From Hoylesella buccalis ATCC 35310 (lineage in GTDB: Bacteria; Bacteroidota; Bacteroidia; Bacteroidales; Bacteroidaceae): a stretch of DNA of 41,641 nt. The first letter of the stretch is position 1. The number at the start of each line of letters is the position of its first letter. Both the position numbers and the translations under genes were made by a program. Positions 16,756 through 26,095 of the stretch are shown in pieces. The stretch lies in contig NZ_ADEG01000092.1 in the NCBI RefSeq assembly GCF_000177075.1, forward strand, positions 1-41,641, in the 5' to 3' direction. Below the pieces are notes generated by a model, which searched no databases, was not told where the DNA came from, and worked only from the letters and a program-made list of their open reading frames with translations.

Positions 16756-18079
16756 AGTTGCGAAGCATTTCAACTTTTAAAATCGTTTGCGTGTCTTTTG
16801 TCATCTTATAGGGATCGGCCAGCCTCTCCTCCACTACCCAAAGTATATGACCTTGATGGTCGATCAGCACCAGTTGCTGCCGTTTCTCAAACAGCGACAT
16901 CTTGCGGTCGGTCATGTAGTCGCTCAACAATTTGGTTCCTTTCATACCGAAAGGCTGGAAGCGGTCGGCCGGCTGGACGGGTCTAAGTACTAATGGAAAA
17001 CTTACTTGGTTAAAATCCATGTAGGCACAGCGTTTGTCCTTCACGGTTTGAGCCGATATGGGTGCGGTGGTGACGGAAAGCCTCACTTTCAACTTAGCAT
17101 CGTAGCGGAAAACACCTGGTTCGAGAATGGTGAGTGGCTTCTGTGGTTCATTGTTGCGCTGTGCCAACACCAGTTGGTCGCGGTCAATCAGCAACTCGTG
17201 TGTCTTGGATGTCCACACTCTTCCGCTGCCATTGTTTCTATTTTCATAAATGTTGTCAACCTGCTTGGAGGTGAATTGATAGTTTTTCAGTAGATACCAC
17301 AATATGTATTCGTGCGTAACCTCCTTCAGGGGGAAACACCAATAAGGTCCACGGGGTTTCCACTGGGCCACCCGTTCCATCCACCCGTCAAGGATGCTCA
17401 CGACATCAGCCAGGCGCTGGGCCGTTTGCAAGATATTTTGCTGTGCCGCCGGATTGATGCTTTCCAAATGCGGAATCACTTCCAACCGCATTTTATTGCG
17501 CTGAACATCTGGCACTAAATTGGTGCTGTCTGTGATATAATTTTGTTGAATAGTTTTCAGGTAATCCGTTATCTCTTTGCGACTTACACAAAGTAGTGGT
17601 CTGTATATGTAATCGTTTTTAGGCGCAATGCCCGTCAACCCATGAATGCCCGTTGAGCGAACCAGGTTGATTAGAATGGTTTCTACGCTGTCGTCCTGAT
17701 GATGACCCACACACACGCCACCAGCACCCATGGCCTTACAAAGGTTTTTGAAATGGGCGTATCTCAACTCGCGCGCCGCCATTTCAATGCTCACATGATG
17801 CAACTGGGCATAAGAGCGTGTGTCAAAATGCGCCAAATGCAGGGGAATTTCAAGTTTTTGGCACAACTCTTGGCAAAAAAGCTCGTCCCTATCCGACTCT
17901 TCACCGCGTAAACGAAAATTGCAGTGGATGGCTTCTAAGTGGTAACCCAGTGCCTTCAGGCAGCGAAGCAGGCACACGCTGTCGGCTCCACCAGAAAGGG
18001 CTACCAGATACAACTCATCTTTGTGAAGCAACGATAAAGATGAGATATATTGCTGAATATGATGCTCAAACTTATTCAA
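16754..18079 (-). CDS. tilS: tRNA(Ile)-lysidine synthetase
   Basis: A 441-residue TilS. It converts C34 of the CAU-anticodon tRNA-Ile to lysidine with ATP and lysine, changing both charging and decoding; it is essential. The PP-loop SGGADS is at 29-34, followed by HCNFRLRGEESDRDE and GHHQDDSVETILINLVR, both hallmark segments. The C-terminal substrate-recognition domain includes RPVQPADRFQPFGMKGTKLL. The start codon lies inside the end of the upstream methyltransferase gene (8-bp overlap), so the two are translationally coupled. Confidence 0.96.
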   Translation of the reverse strand: MNKFEHHIQQYISSLSLLHKDELYLVALSGGADSVCLLRCLKALGYHLEAIHCNFRLRGEESDRDELFCQELCQKLEIPLHLAHFDTRSYAQLHHVSIEMAARELRYAHFKNLCKAMGAGGVCVGHHQDDSVETILINLVRSTGIHGLTGIAPKNDYIYRPLLCVSRKEITDYLKTIQQNYITDSTNLVPDVQRNKMRLEVIPHLESINPAAQQNILQTAQRLADVVSILDGWMERVAQWKPRGPYWCFPLKEVTHEYILWYLLKNYQFTSKQVDNIYENRNNGSGRVWTSKTHELLIDRDQLVLAQRNNEPQKPLTILEPGVFRYDAKLKVRLSVTTAPISAQTVKDKRCAYMDFNQVSFPLVLRPVQPADRFQPFGMKGTKLLSDYMTDRKMSLFEKRQQLVLIDHQGHILWVVEERLADPYKMTKDTQTILKVEMLRN

Positions 18080-19256
18080 CGTACAAGACGAGGCCCTTCA
18101 GATATTCTCCTTCGGGATGGTAAATATTGATAGGATGGTCGGCTGGCTGGTGCAATTGGTGCAGAATACGAACCTTGCGCTTGGCCTGGGCAGCCGCGGT
18201 GAACACAGCATTCCTGAAGTTTTCTTTCGTTACCACCTGCGAACAACTAAAGGTAAACAGTATTCCACCGGGCTTAATGCGCTCGAACCCCTTAACGTTC
18301 AGTCGGGTGTAGCCTTTCAAAGCATTGCGTAGCGCCGCCCGATGCTTGGCAAAGGCGGGAGGATCCAACACTACCAAGTCGTATTGTGCATCGTGAGCAT
18401 CGAGATATTTGAACGCATCGTCACAGAAAGCCGCATGCCTGGCATCCGACGGGAAGTTCAACTTGATGTTCGCATTGGTCAACTCTACAGCTTTAGCACT
18501 GCTATCAACCGAATGAACGAGCTTGGCCCCACCGCGCATGGCATACACGGAGAAGCCTCCAGTGTAGCAAAACATGTTGAGTACCGAGCGGTTTTTGGCA
18601 TATTTTTCCAGCAAAGTACGGTTTTCACGCTGGTCTACGAAAAACCCTGTCTTTTGCCCTTTCAACCAATCCACATGGAATTTCAATCCGTTCTCGATAG
18701 CCACGTTGTCATCACTGCCACCGTAGAGGAATCCATCTTGTTGGCCCAATTCGGCTTTGAACGGCAAAGTGGTCTCGCTTTTATAGAAAACATGCTCGAT
18801 ACGACTGCCCATCACGCTCCTGAGAGCCTCACATATAGGCAGTCGTTCAACATGCATGCCAACACTATGCGCTTGCATGACGGCCGTTTTTCCATAACAA
18901 TCAATGATTAAGCCAGGCAATAAGTCGCCTTCACCATGCACCAATCGGTAGGTGTTGTTTGTTGGATTGTCAGCAATACCAATGGCAATGCGCATGTTCA
19001 AGGCAGCTTTTAGTCTTGATTCCCAAAACTCTTGATCAATGGTGATGTCCCTAAACGACAATACTCGCACAGCGATGGAGCCAATTTGGTAATGTCCTAT
19101 CGCAATGAACTCTCGGTTAAAGGTCACTACTTTGACAAGTTCGCCTTCTTCAATTCCATCGTCCATCCGAAGGATTGCACCAGAAAATATCCAGGGATGG
19201 AAGCGTTTGAGCGACTCTTCTTTACCCTTTTTAAGCTGTATGGTTTTGGTTGTCAT
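18072..19256 (-). CDS. RlmI-like 23S rRNA cytosine methyltransferase
   Basis: A 394-residue class I SAM methyltransferase of the RlmI/RlmK family. An N-terminal PUA-like domain (FHPWIFSGAI, GELVKVVTFNREFIAIGHYQ) is followed by the RlmI linker and FVDQRENR near 205, then SAM motif I in VLNMFCYTGGFSVYA and the catalytic-region LDPPAFAK near 300. Enzymes of this type make m5C in 23S rRNA; the exact nucleotide cannot be read from sequence. It overlaps tilS downstream and the exonuclease gene upstream (26 bp), forming a compact operon for RNA maturation. Confidence 0.9.
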   Translation of the reverse strand: MTTKTIQLKKGKEESLKRFHPWIFSGAILRMDDGIEEGELVKVVTFNREFIAIGHYQIGSIAVRVLSFRDITIDQEFWESRLKAALNMRIAIGIADNPTNNTYRLVHGEGDLLPGLIIDCYGKTAVMQAHSVGMHVERLPICEALRSVMGSRIEHVFYKSETTLPFKAELGQQDGFLYGGSDDNVAIENGLKFHVDWLKGQKTGFFVDQRENRTLLEKYAKNRSVLNMFCYTGGFSVYAMRGGAKLVHSVDSSAKAVELTNANIKLNFPSDARHAAFCDDAFKYLDAHDAQYDLVVLDPPAFAKHRAALRNALKGYTRLNVKGFERIKPGGILFTFSCSQVVTKENFRNAVFTAAAQAKRKVRILHQLHQPADHPINIYHPEGEYLKGLVLYVE

Positions 19257-19899
19257 CTTTTACTTGTTTAGTGTTATTTTCTTCTTCGTCAGGTATGAGC
19301 GTATAATCGCCAGTTTCTTTCAGCCTAAGAATTTCTTCATGCAACATGATACAGGCCCATGCATCAGTGGCTGCGTATAACTTTTGTTTATCTGTGAGGC
19401 TCTCCTGGTCCCAATTGGTGAGGCGCTGACGCTTGCTAATCTTTTGATGAAAGATGTTTGCATACAACTTCTGAAGACTTAAATCTTTGATTCCGAGTTC
19501 ACCGACAATATCTTGTAAATCAATGAAATATCCTTTCTTAAATTCTGATCTTCTATGCAACATCAACAAGTCGTCATGCCACGACAATCCAATCATCTTG
19601 GTTTGCGTGTTCTCCAACAAAAGTTTGATGGCTGGAGTGATGCCTAACATATTAAGACGGAACAAAAAACAAACCTCCTTGGTAGCAACCTGAAGCAAAG
19701 AAACTTGGTAAGATTGTCCTTTTCTGAATACGGGGCGCGTTTCGGTATCTACACCTAAAATGTCTTGAGTCAACAAGAATTTCACCGCTTTTTCTGCCAT
19801 TTTTTCAGTGGTCACGACAATGATTCGACCTGAAAATAAAACTTGTGGGAGTGTGTGGATGGCTTCCTTGTTGAATTTGCTATAGATAATTCTCTTCAT
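19231..19899 (-). CDS. 3'-5' exonuclease (RNase D-type fold)
   Basis: A DEDD-family exonuclease. DTETRP holds the first two catalytic acids (DxE), LSWHDDLLML gives the middle Asp, and YAATDAWACIMLHE gives the Tyr and last Asp of the DEDDy type. About 222 residues when started at MKRIIYS (ATG at 19899). An ATG 24 bp earlier is also in frame but would overlap the promoter. It lacks the HRDC domains of RNase D, so it is a stand-alone nuclease, possibly acting on tRNA 3' ends or DNA. It is first in an operon with the RlmI-like gene and tilS, which fits an RNA role. Confidence 0.88.
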   Translation of the reverse strand: MKRIIYSKFNKEAIHTLPQVLFSGRIIVVTTEKMAEKAVKFLLTQDILGVDTETRPVFRKGQSYQVSLLQVATKEVCFLFRLNMLGITPAIKLLLENTQTKMIGLSWHDDLLMLHRRSEFKKGYFIDLQDIVGELGIKDLSLQKLYANIFHQKISKRQRLTNWDQESLTDKQKLYAATDAWACIMLHEEILRLKETGDYTLIPDEEENNTKQVKDDNQNHTA

Positions 19900-19920
19900 A
19901 ACCCGTATTCTTATCAATTG

Positions 19921-19979
19921 CAAAAATAGAAAAAAGTTATCAAAACGTGAAGGATTCTGACATATTTACGCTATTTTTG
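19921..19979. promoter_or_regulatory. Divergent -7 elements for the exonuclease operon and ftsK
   Basis: TATTTTTG on the minus strand at 19921-19928 lies 21 bp from the exonuclease ATG at 19899. TATTTTTG on the plus strand at 19972-19979 lies 23 bp from the ftsK ATG. Both are perfect TAnnTTTG elements with the same sequence. Confidence 0.65.
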
Positions 19980-20002
19980 CATTCAAATCACATAGACTTG
20001 AT

Positions 20003-22477
20003 ATGGGAATAAAAAGGAAAAAGCCTGAGCGAAAACCTAAGAATGTGGGTGAAGCTGTAGGCTTTCAAAATATCTTCAGCAACGAAAAAACAGATTTTCT
20101 CTTAGGTGCTATCCTATCGGTCATTGCGCTGTACGTCATCGTTGCAATGGTTAATTATTTTTATACGGGACAGGCAGACCAAAGTATCCTGGAGGATTTG
20201 CGGCCAAGAGAATGGATGAATGCTGATCGTACCTTCTCAAATTATTGCGGAAGTATCGGTGCTATCATCGCTTATACGCTGATTACAGTCAACTTTGGTA
20301 TTCCCGCATTTCTGATACCTCTGTTCATTATTTTGTTGGGACTTAGCTTGATGAAAGTATACAAGATTAACCTATGGAAATGGTTTCTTGGCATGACGCT
20401 CGTCATGATATGGAGTTCTGTCACGCTTGCCAAGTTTGCTACGCCGCTGATGGGTGAGCTTGTGTTCAATCCCGGTGGCCGGCATGGCATGTTCTGCGTA
20501 CAACAATTAGAGAATTTGGTAGGTCCTCCTGGATTAACCGCCATCTTGTTGTTGGTGGCACTGGCGTTTTTAACTTATTTAAGTGCCGAAACAATAGAAG
20601 TGATTCGAAAGGCATTGAACCCCGTGAAGTACTTAACTCGTAAGATTCCATTCACGGTAACGAATCTTACCCGTCATGATAACACTGCTTCTGCGGTTAA
20701 GTCAGAGGAGGAAGATGAGGCTCAGACCATTGACAACACGTCATCTGCTGATGCTGATGACTCAAAGCCAACGGTGGTAGATTTAACGGATGTGTCCAAA
20801 TTTACAAACACCTCTACGAAAAAATCCAACGGAAAGACTGCTTCCACACAGCCTTCAAGTGAAGACGGGGCATCACATCTGACGGTCGAAGTGGCTGCTG
20901 AAGATGAGAAAGCGTCTGGCAAGACATTGACAGCTGAAGAGGTCTTGAAGACGCCTATCAACCCTAAAGAGCCTTTCTTGAAGTATAAATATCCCGGACT
21001 TGACTTGTTAAAGAAATACGAGAGCGACAACAAGCCATTGGTAGACATGGACGAAATCAAGGCTAACAATGCTCGTATCGTAGAAGTACTCAACAGTTTT
21101 GGTGTTTCAATCCGTGAGATTAAGGCCACTGTAGGCCCAACTATCACCCTCTATGAGATTACACCAGCCGAGGGAGTGCGTATCTCTAAAATCAGAAACC
21201 TGGAGGATGACATCGCTTTAAGCCTTGCCGCATTGGGAATACGTATCATCGCTCCCATCCCAGGAAAGGGCACTATTGGTATCGAAGTGCCCAACAAGAA
21301 GCCGACCATCGTATCCATGGAAAGCATTTTGAACTCTAAAAAGTTCCAAGAGTCAACCATGGAGTTGCCTTTAGCCATAGGAAAAACCATCACCAACGAG
21401 GTTTTTATGGTGGATTTAGCAAAGATTCCCCATCTTTTAGTTGCTGGTGCAACGGGACAAGGAAAGTCTGTTGGACTGAATGCCATCATCACTTCGCTGC
21501 TCTACAAGAAGCACCCCAATGAGTTGAAGATTGTCTTAATCGACCCCAAAAAGGTGGAATTCAGTGTTTACTCACCTATTACAGACCACTTTATGGCATC
21601 AGCTCCTGACAATGATGATGAGCCTATCATCACAGACGTGACGAAAGTTGTCAGGACGCTTAATTCACTTTGCACCTTGATGGATCATCGCTACGACATG
21701 CTGAAGATAGCCGGAGCGAGAAATATCAAGGAGTATAACAAGAAATTCATCAATCACCAGCTAAACTTAACCAAAGGACATGAATACATGCCCTACATCG
21801 TTGTTGTGATTGATGAGTATGGTGATCTGATCATGACTGCTGGAAGAGAGGTTGAAGCCCCCATCACTCGTATCGCACAGTTGGCCCGTGCCGTGGGCAT
21901 ACACATGGTCATCGCCACTCAACGACCCACTGCCAACATCATTACCGGTAACATCAAAGCCAACTTCCCAGGCAGAATGGCCTTTAAAGTAAGTGCCATG
22001 ATTGACTCGAGAACCATCCTTGACCGTCCTGGTGCCAACCAGTTGGTTGGACGAGGCGACCTGCTTTTCCTCAACGGGAACGAGCCTGTTCGTGTTCAGT
22101 GTGCATTTGTTGACACGCCAGAGATTGAAAGAATCAATCAATTTATAGCCAGTCAGCCCGGTCCAGTGTCACCTTTGGAGTTGCCTGAACCTGCTGTTGA
22201 CGGAAAAACAGGTAACGGTGGTGCCGGAGGTGGCGACATACAAAGTCTTGATCCCTTCTTCGAAGAAGCGGCTCATGCCATCGTCACAAGTCAGATAGGC
22301 TCAACCAGTATGATACAAAGGCGGTTCTCCATCGGGTACAACCGTGCGGGAAGGCTCATGGATCAGCTTGAAGCAGCGGGCGTTGTTGGTCCCGCTCAAG
22401 GAAGCAAACCAAGAGATGTGCTGGTGCAAGACGAAGCTTCACTCAATTCAATTATTGCTGTCATCCATTCAACATAA
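20003..22477 (+). CDS. ftsK: DNA translocase FtsK
   Basis: An 824-residue FtsK/SpoIIIE pump that clears chromosome DNA through the division septum and aligns dif sites for XerCD. Four or so N-terminal membrane helices (from FLLGAILSVIALYVIVAMV near residue 35 onward) are followed by an acidic Ser/Thr linker around 230-310, much shorter than in E. coli. The motor has Walker A in VAGATGQGKSVGLNA near 481-488 and Walker B in IVVVIDEYGDLIM. The gamma winged-helix domain that reads KOPS is at the end (SQIGSTSMIQRRFSIGYNRA). Since gamma is present, polar guide sequences must exist in this genome; see the array findings. Confidence 0.96.
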   Translation: MGIKRKKPERKPKNVGEAVGFQNIFSNEKTDFLLGAILSVIALYVIVAMVNYFYTGQADQSILEDLRPREWMNADRTFSNYCGSIGAIIAYTLITVNFGIPAFLIPLFIILLGLSLMKVYKINLWKWFLGMTLVMIWSSVTLAKFATPLMGELVFNPGGRHGMFCVQQLENLVGPPGLTAILLLVALAFLTYLSAETIEVIRKALNPVKYLTRKIPFTVTNLTRHDNTASAVKSEEEDEAQTIDNTSSADADDSKPTVVDLTDVSKFTNTSTKKSNGKTASTQPSSEDGASHLTVEVAAEDEKASGKTLTAEEVLKTPINPKEPFLKYKYPGLDLLKKYESDNKPLVDMDEIKANNARIVEVLNSFGVSIREIKATVGPTITLYEITPAEGVRISKIRNLEDDIALSLAALGIRIIAPIPGKGTIGIEVPNKKPTIVSMESILNSKKFQESTMELPLAIGKTITNEVFMVDLAKIPHLLVAGATGQGKSVGLNAIITSLLYKKHPNELKIVLIDPKKVEFSVYSPITDHFMASAPDNDDEPIITDVTKVVRTLNSLCTLMDHRYDMLKIAGARNIKEYNKKFINHQLNLTKGHEYMPYIVVVIDEYGDLIMTAGREVEAPITRIAQLARAVGIHMVIATQRPTANIITGNIKANFPGRMAFKVSAMIDSRTILDRPGANQLVGRGDLLFLNGNEPVRVQCAFVDTPEIERINQFIASQPGPVSPLELPEPAVDGKTGNGGAGGGDIQSLDPFFEEAAHAIVTSQIGSTSMIQRRFSIGYNRAGRLMDQLEAAGVVGPAQGSKPRDVLVQDEASLNSIIAVIHST

Positions 22478-22490
22478 AAGAAAATATAAA

Positions 22491-23123
22491 ATGAAAAGAT
22501 ATCTATTTTTAAACATACAGAGAGTAATCGTATTCCTATTTGCAGTCACTATTTATACGAATGCAAACAGTCAAAGTAATTCGCAGACCCGAAAAATACT
22601 GGATAGGACAGCCCAAGTGGTTGGAAGAGCAGGTGGTGCGAGTGCCAACTTCACGATTTCAAGTGCGAAGATGGGAAAGACTTCCGGTACAATTGCCATC
22701 AAGGGCAACAAGTTTCATGCACGAACACCCCAAGCCATGGTGTGGTTTGACGGCAAAACGCAGTGGAGCTACATGAAGAGCACCAACGAGGTGAACATCT
22801 CTACCCCATCGCGTTCGCAGCAAATCTCCATGAATCCCTACACCTTCATCAATATGTATAAGGCGGGATATCAACTGAGTCACCGAGTAAAGGGAAACAA
22901 TTACGAAGTACACATGGTTGCCCAAAACAAGAACAATGGCATACCAGATATGTACATCTACATCAACAAGCGAACCTACAGTCCGTCGCAAGTTAAGATT
23001 AAACAAGGGGGTAGCTGGACCGTCATCAACATCATCAACTTTAAAGCCAAGAACCTTCCCAACAGTACTTTCGTATTCCGATCGAAAGACTTGCCGTCTG
23101 CCGAGGTCATTGATTTGAGATAG
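22491..23123 (+). CDS. LolA-like outer-membrane lipoprotein carrier
   Basis: A 210-residue protein starting at the ATG at 22491, where a signal peptide begins (FLNIQRVIVFLFAVTIYTNA core). An earlier in-frame ATG lies inside ftsK and is rejected. The mature part has the LolA-fold order: KILDRTAQVV, ANFTISSAKMGKTSG, MVWFDGKTQWSYM, NEVNISTP, then NPYTFINMYKAGYQ and KQGGSWTVINI. LolA carries lipoproteins through the periplasm to LolB. Position 13 bp after ftsK is widely conserved in bacteria (ftsK-lolA), which supports the call, although sequence similarity to E. coli LolA is low. Confidence 0.85.
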   Translation: MKRYLFLNIQRVIVFLFAVTIYTNANSQSNSQTRKILDRTAQVVGRAGGASANFTISSAKMGKTSGTIAIKGNKFHARTPQAMVWFDGKTQWSYMKSTNEVNISTPSRSQQISMNPYTFINMYKAGYQLSHRVKGNNYEVHMVAQNKNNGIPDMYIYINKRTYSPSQVKIKQGGSWTVINIINFKAKNLPNSTFVFRSKDLPSAEVIDLR

Positions 23124-23171
23124 CCTGCATTAAGCTAGCGAACAAGAAATCACCTATCAATATTTTACCAC

Positions 23172-24719
23172 ATGAAGTCAATGGAACAATCACTGTTGTT
23201 AGCAGGTTTCAAACAACGATTTGACTTGTTCAAGATGATTTGGCGTCATCGGAAACTTGCCGAGAAACGCAATTTAAGTTTTGAACAAAACAAGGCTGCC
23301 AAGTACGTCATGTGGGGAATGACCATTTTTGGGTTCGTTTATTTTTGCTTCATCGCCATTCTTTTTTCATTGGCAGCCAATGACAGCCGCTCCTACACCC
23401 CAGTTGAATTCGTTTGCGGAACAGTTCCTTTCATCCTTGTGCTTGATTTTTTATTTAGATTTGCCTTCCAAGAAATCCCCGCACAGCTCATCAAGCCCTA
23501 CGTTCTGTTGCCCATTTCGAAGTATGCTTGCATTGACAATTTCATCGGAACATCACTTCTTTCTGGATACAACTTCACCTGGTTCTCCTTTTATGTTCCC
23601 TATATACTGATGTCGGTTGTCTTCAGTTCTGGTGTATGGGTATCACTCGGCGTGTTATTCTTCTTTTGGCTACTCATGCTGATCAATACACAATGGTATT
23701 ATATAGCACGAACCTTGATCAATGACAGTGCACTTTGGTGGATATTGGTGGGCGTGGTTTATGCCATCATGGCCATGCCCTGGTACCTAGGTCAGCATGC
23801 CAGCCTGGAGCATCTGTTTGACTTTTATACTGGCATAGGACATTTCTTCACAGACGGGAGCCTTCTCCCCTACCTCATCCTTGTAGCCTTATTGGTTCTT
23901 CTTTTCTTCCTCAACCGACGCATCCAGTATGCACACATCCTGTCAGAATTGATGCATTTAGAAAAAACGAACCTGCACCGTGTCAATAAGCTTTCGTTCT
24001 TTGAGCGATTTGGACAAACAGGTCTTTACCTACAACTTGAAGTAAAAACCCTATTGCGCAACAAGAATCCCCAAAAAAGCTTCATTACCTCCGTCAGTGT
24101 GGTGTTGCTATTCTCTGCATTGCTCTCTTTTACAGACATCTATGACAGCGGTGCCATGGTCTCATTCTTGGGTTGTTACAACTTTGTTGTCTTTGGTGCG
24201 GTGATGCTGACACGCATCATGTGCAATGAAGGCAACTACATTGATTGTCTCATGGTACACCAGGAAAACATTCTATCGCTCCTCAAAGCGAAATATATAT
24301 TCTACTGCGTTATGTTGTTAGTACCATTCCTGTTGATGATTCCAACAGTCGTTGTCGGCAAATGGTCTTTACTCATGCTTCTGGCTTATGCTGTATTTAC
24401 GGCAGGTTTTCAATATTTCATCCTTTTCCAAATGGCCGTCTACAACAAGCAAACCTTACCGCTCAACACCAAATACATAAGTAAGGCCGGAATGGAAAAC
24501 AACTACAGACAGCTGGTTGTCACCATGGGATGTCTCTTTGTACCCAGCATCCTCATTACCACGTTGAGCGGTTTCATGAGCGAACAACAGGTCTATGCCT
24601 TCATGTTGGTCGTAGGCGTAGCTTTCATCGCCACCAGTAAGTTTTGGCTACGCAACATTTACAACAGGATGATGCGCAAGAAATACCAACTGCTGGAAGG
24701 CTTTCAAAGCTCACGATAA
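23172..24719 (+). CDS. ABC-2-like membrane protein (DUF5687 type)
   Basis: A 515-residue protein with about eleven hydrophobic helices and a charged N-terminus (GFKQRFDLFKMIWRHRKLAE). The pattern (long N-terminal cytosolic helix, NKAAKYVMWGMTIFGF, and a late TSKFWLRNIYNRMMRKKY tail) matches the Bacteroidetes DUF5687 family, thought to be a permease of ABC-2 type exporters. The usual partner, an ATP-binding subunit, is not next to it here: the next gene is sdaA on the other strand. The partner may be elsewhere or lost. It follows the LolA-like gene by 48 bp. Confidence 0.7.
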   Translation: MKSMEQSLLLAGFKQRFDLFKMIWRHRKLAEKRNLSFEQNKAAKYVMWGMTIFGFVYFCFIAILFSLAANDSRSYTPVEFVCGTVPFILVLDFLFRFAFQEIPAQLIKPYVLLPISKYACIDNFIGTSLLSGYNFTWFSFYVPYILMSVVFSSGVWVSLGVLFFFWLLMLINTQWYYIARTLINDSALWWILVGVVYAIMAMPWYLGQHASLEHLFDFYTGIGHFFTDGSLLPYLILVALLVLLFFLNRRIQYAHILSELMHLEKTNLHRVNKLSFFERFGQTGLYLQLEVKTLLRNKNPQKSFITSVSVVLLFSALLSFTDIYDSGAMVSFLGCYNFVVFGAVMLTRIMCNEGNYIDCLMVHQENILSLLKAKYIFYCVMLLVPFLLMIPTVVVGKWSLLMLLAYAVFTAGFQYFILFQMAVYNKQTLPLNTKYISKAGMENNYRQLVVTMGCLFVPSILITTLSGFMSEQQVYAFMLVVGVAFIATSKFWLRNIYNRMMRKKYQLLEGFQSSR

Positions 24720-24746
24720 CGCTGACACACAAATTGGAGCACTAGC

Positions 24747-25952
24747 CTAAAACTTCTCTGCGGCCAATCCTCCTTCGCTGGTTTCTTTATAAAGCGAAGG
24801 TAAGTCGTGTCCTGTTCTCTTCATCACTCTCACCACCTTATCAAACGACACACGATGTTTGCCGTCTGAAAACGAGGAGTATAAGTTCGCATCCAATGCT
24901 CGGGTTGCGGCAAAAGCGTTGCGCTCGATACACGGAATCTGAACCAAACCACATACCGGATCGCAAGTCATACCCAAATGGTGTTCAAGTCCCATCTCGG
25001 CCGCATACTCTATTTGCATGGTACTGCCACCAAACAACTGGCACGCTGCCGCTGCAACCATAGCGCAAGCTACGCCCACCTCGCCCTGACATCCTACGTC
25101 AGCGCCAGAGATAGACGCATTGTGCTTCACGATGTTGCCAAACAGTCCGGCCGTGGCCATAGCGTGTAGGATGCGCGTATCACTGAATTCGTGTCCCTTG
25201 GCCAAATGATACAACACCGCTGGCATCACACCAGATGCACCACAGGTGGGGGCTGTGACAATAGTTCCACCGGAAGCATTCTCCTCACTCACCCCCAGTG
25301 CGTATGCATATACAAGTCCACGTGTTTGCAAAGACCTCTTGTACCCCGTCGCCTTCACATAGTAGCTGGGCGCTTTTCGACGAAGATTCAGGGGACCGGG
25401 CAGCACTCCTTCATGATTGATGCCTCGTTCCACAGCCGCTTTCATCACGTTCCAACATTCCATGAGATAGTCCCAAATATCATCACCTTCACACATGGCG
25501 ACATATTCCCAGTAACTTCGACCATTGGTTTCACACCATTTCATAATGTCCTTCATGGTGTTCAGATCGTACACATCCTGGGTATTGAACAGATCATCAT
25601 CCCCTTTTCCTTCCGACAAGGCACCGCCACCGACACTATATACCACCCAGCTGCCCAACAGTTCCTGATGGTCACCAAAAGCTTTGAACTCCATTCCGTT
25701 GGGATGGAATGGAAGAAATATCTTGGGCTTCCACACTATTTCCAACTTATGGTTCACTCCCAATACGTCAATGATAGCCACGTCGGTCATGTGCCCTTTG
25801 CCCGTTGCGGCCAAACTGCCATAGAGCGTCACTTCGTAACTATGGGCATGAGGATATTTCTCCAAGAATATCTTTGAAGCCAATTGAGGTCCCATGGTAT
25901 GACTGCTGGAGGGTCCCCTACCTATTTTATACAATTCTTTCAACGATTTCAT
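24747..25952 (-). CDS. sdaA: L-serine ammonia-lyase, iron-sulfur type
   Basis: A 401-residue single-chain L-serine dehydratase that turns serine to pyruvate and ammonia with an oxygen-sensitive [4Fe-4S] cluster. The GRGPSSSHTMGP motif near 12-23 belongs to the beta domain. The alpha domain contains APTCGASGVMPAVLYHLA, SGADVGCQGEVGVACAMVAA and GMTCDPVCGLVQIPCIERNA, which hold the cluster cysteines. Both domains are fused, unlike the two-gene sdaAA/sdaAB of Gram-positives. It faces the DUF5687 gene across a 27-bp gap and probably has its own promoter in 25953-26095. Confidence 0.96.
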   Translation of the reverse strand: MKSLKELYKIGRGPSSSHTMGPQLASKIFLEKYPHAHSYEVTLYGSLAATGKGHMTDVAIIDVLGVNHKLEIVWKPKIFLPFHPNGMEFKAFGDHQELLGSWVVYSVGGGALSEGKGDDDLFNTQDVYDLNTMKDIMKWCETNGRSYWEYVAMCEGDDIWDYLMECWNVMKAAVERGINHEGVLPGPLNLRRKAPSYYVKATGYKRSLQTRGLVYAYALGVSEENASGGTIVTAPTCGASGVMPAVLYHLAKGHEFSDTRILHAMATAGLFGNIVKHNASISGADVGCQGEVGVACAMVAAAACQLFGGSTMQIEYAAEMGLEHHLGMTCDPVCGLVQIPCIERNAFAATRALDANLYSSFSDGKHRVSFDKVVRVMKRTGHDLPSLYKETSEGGLAAEKF

Positions 25953-26095
25953 AACTTCACGTTTGTTTTTGATCGACTCAAATCGATGTCTTGATAACTT
26001 CGAAATACAATCTGGTACAAAGGTAGCTATTTTTTCTAATGCTAGTTTGCTATTCCATGAATTTTTATTTATCTTCGCACGAATAAAGGTATAAT

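Noticed and set aside
22344..22490. Earlier ATG for the LolA-like gene
   Set aside because: The extension lies inside the end of ftsK and would bury the signal peptide that starts at 22491.
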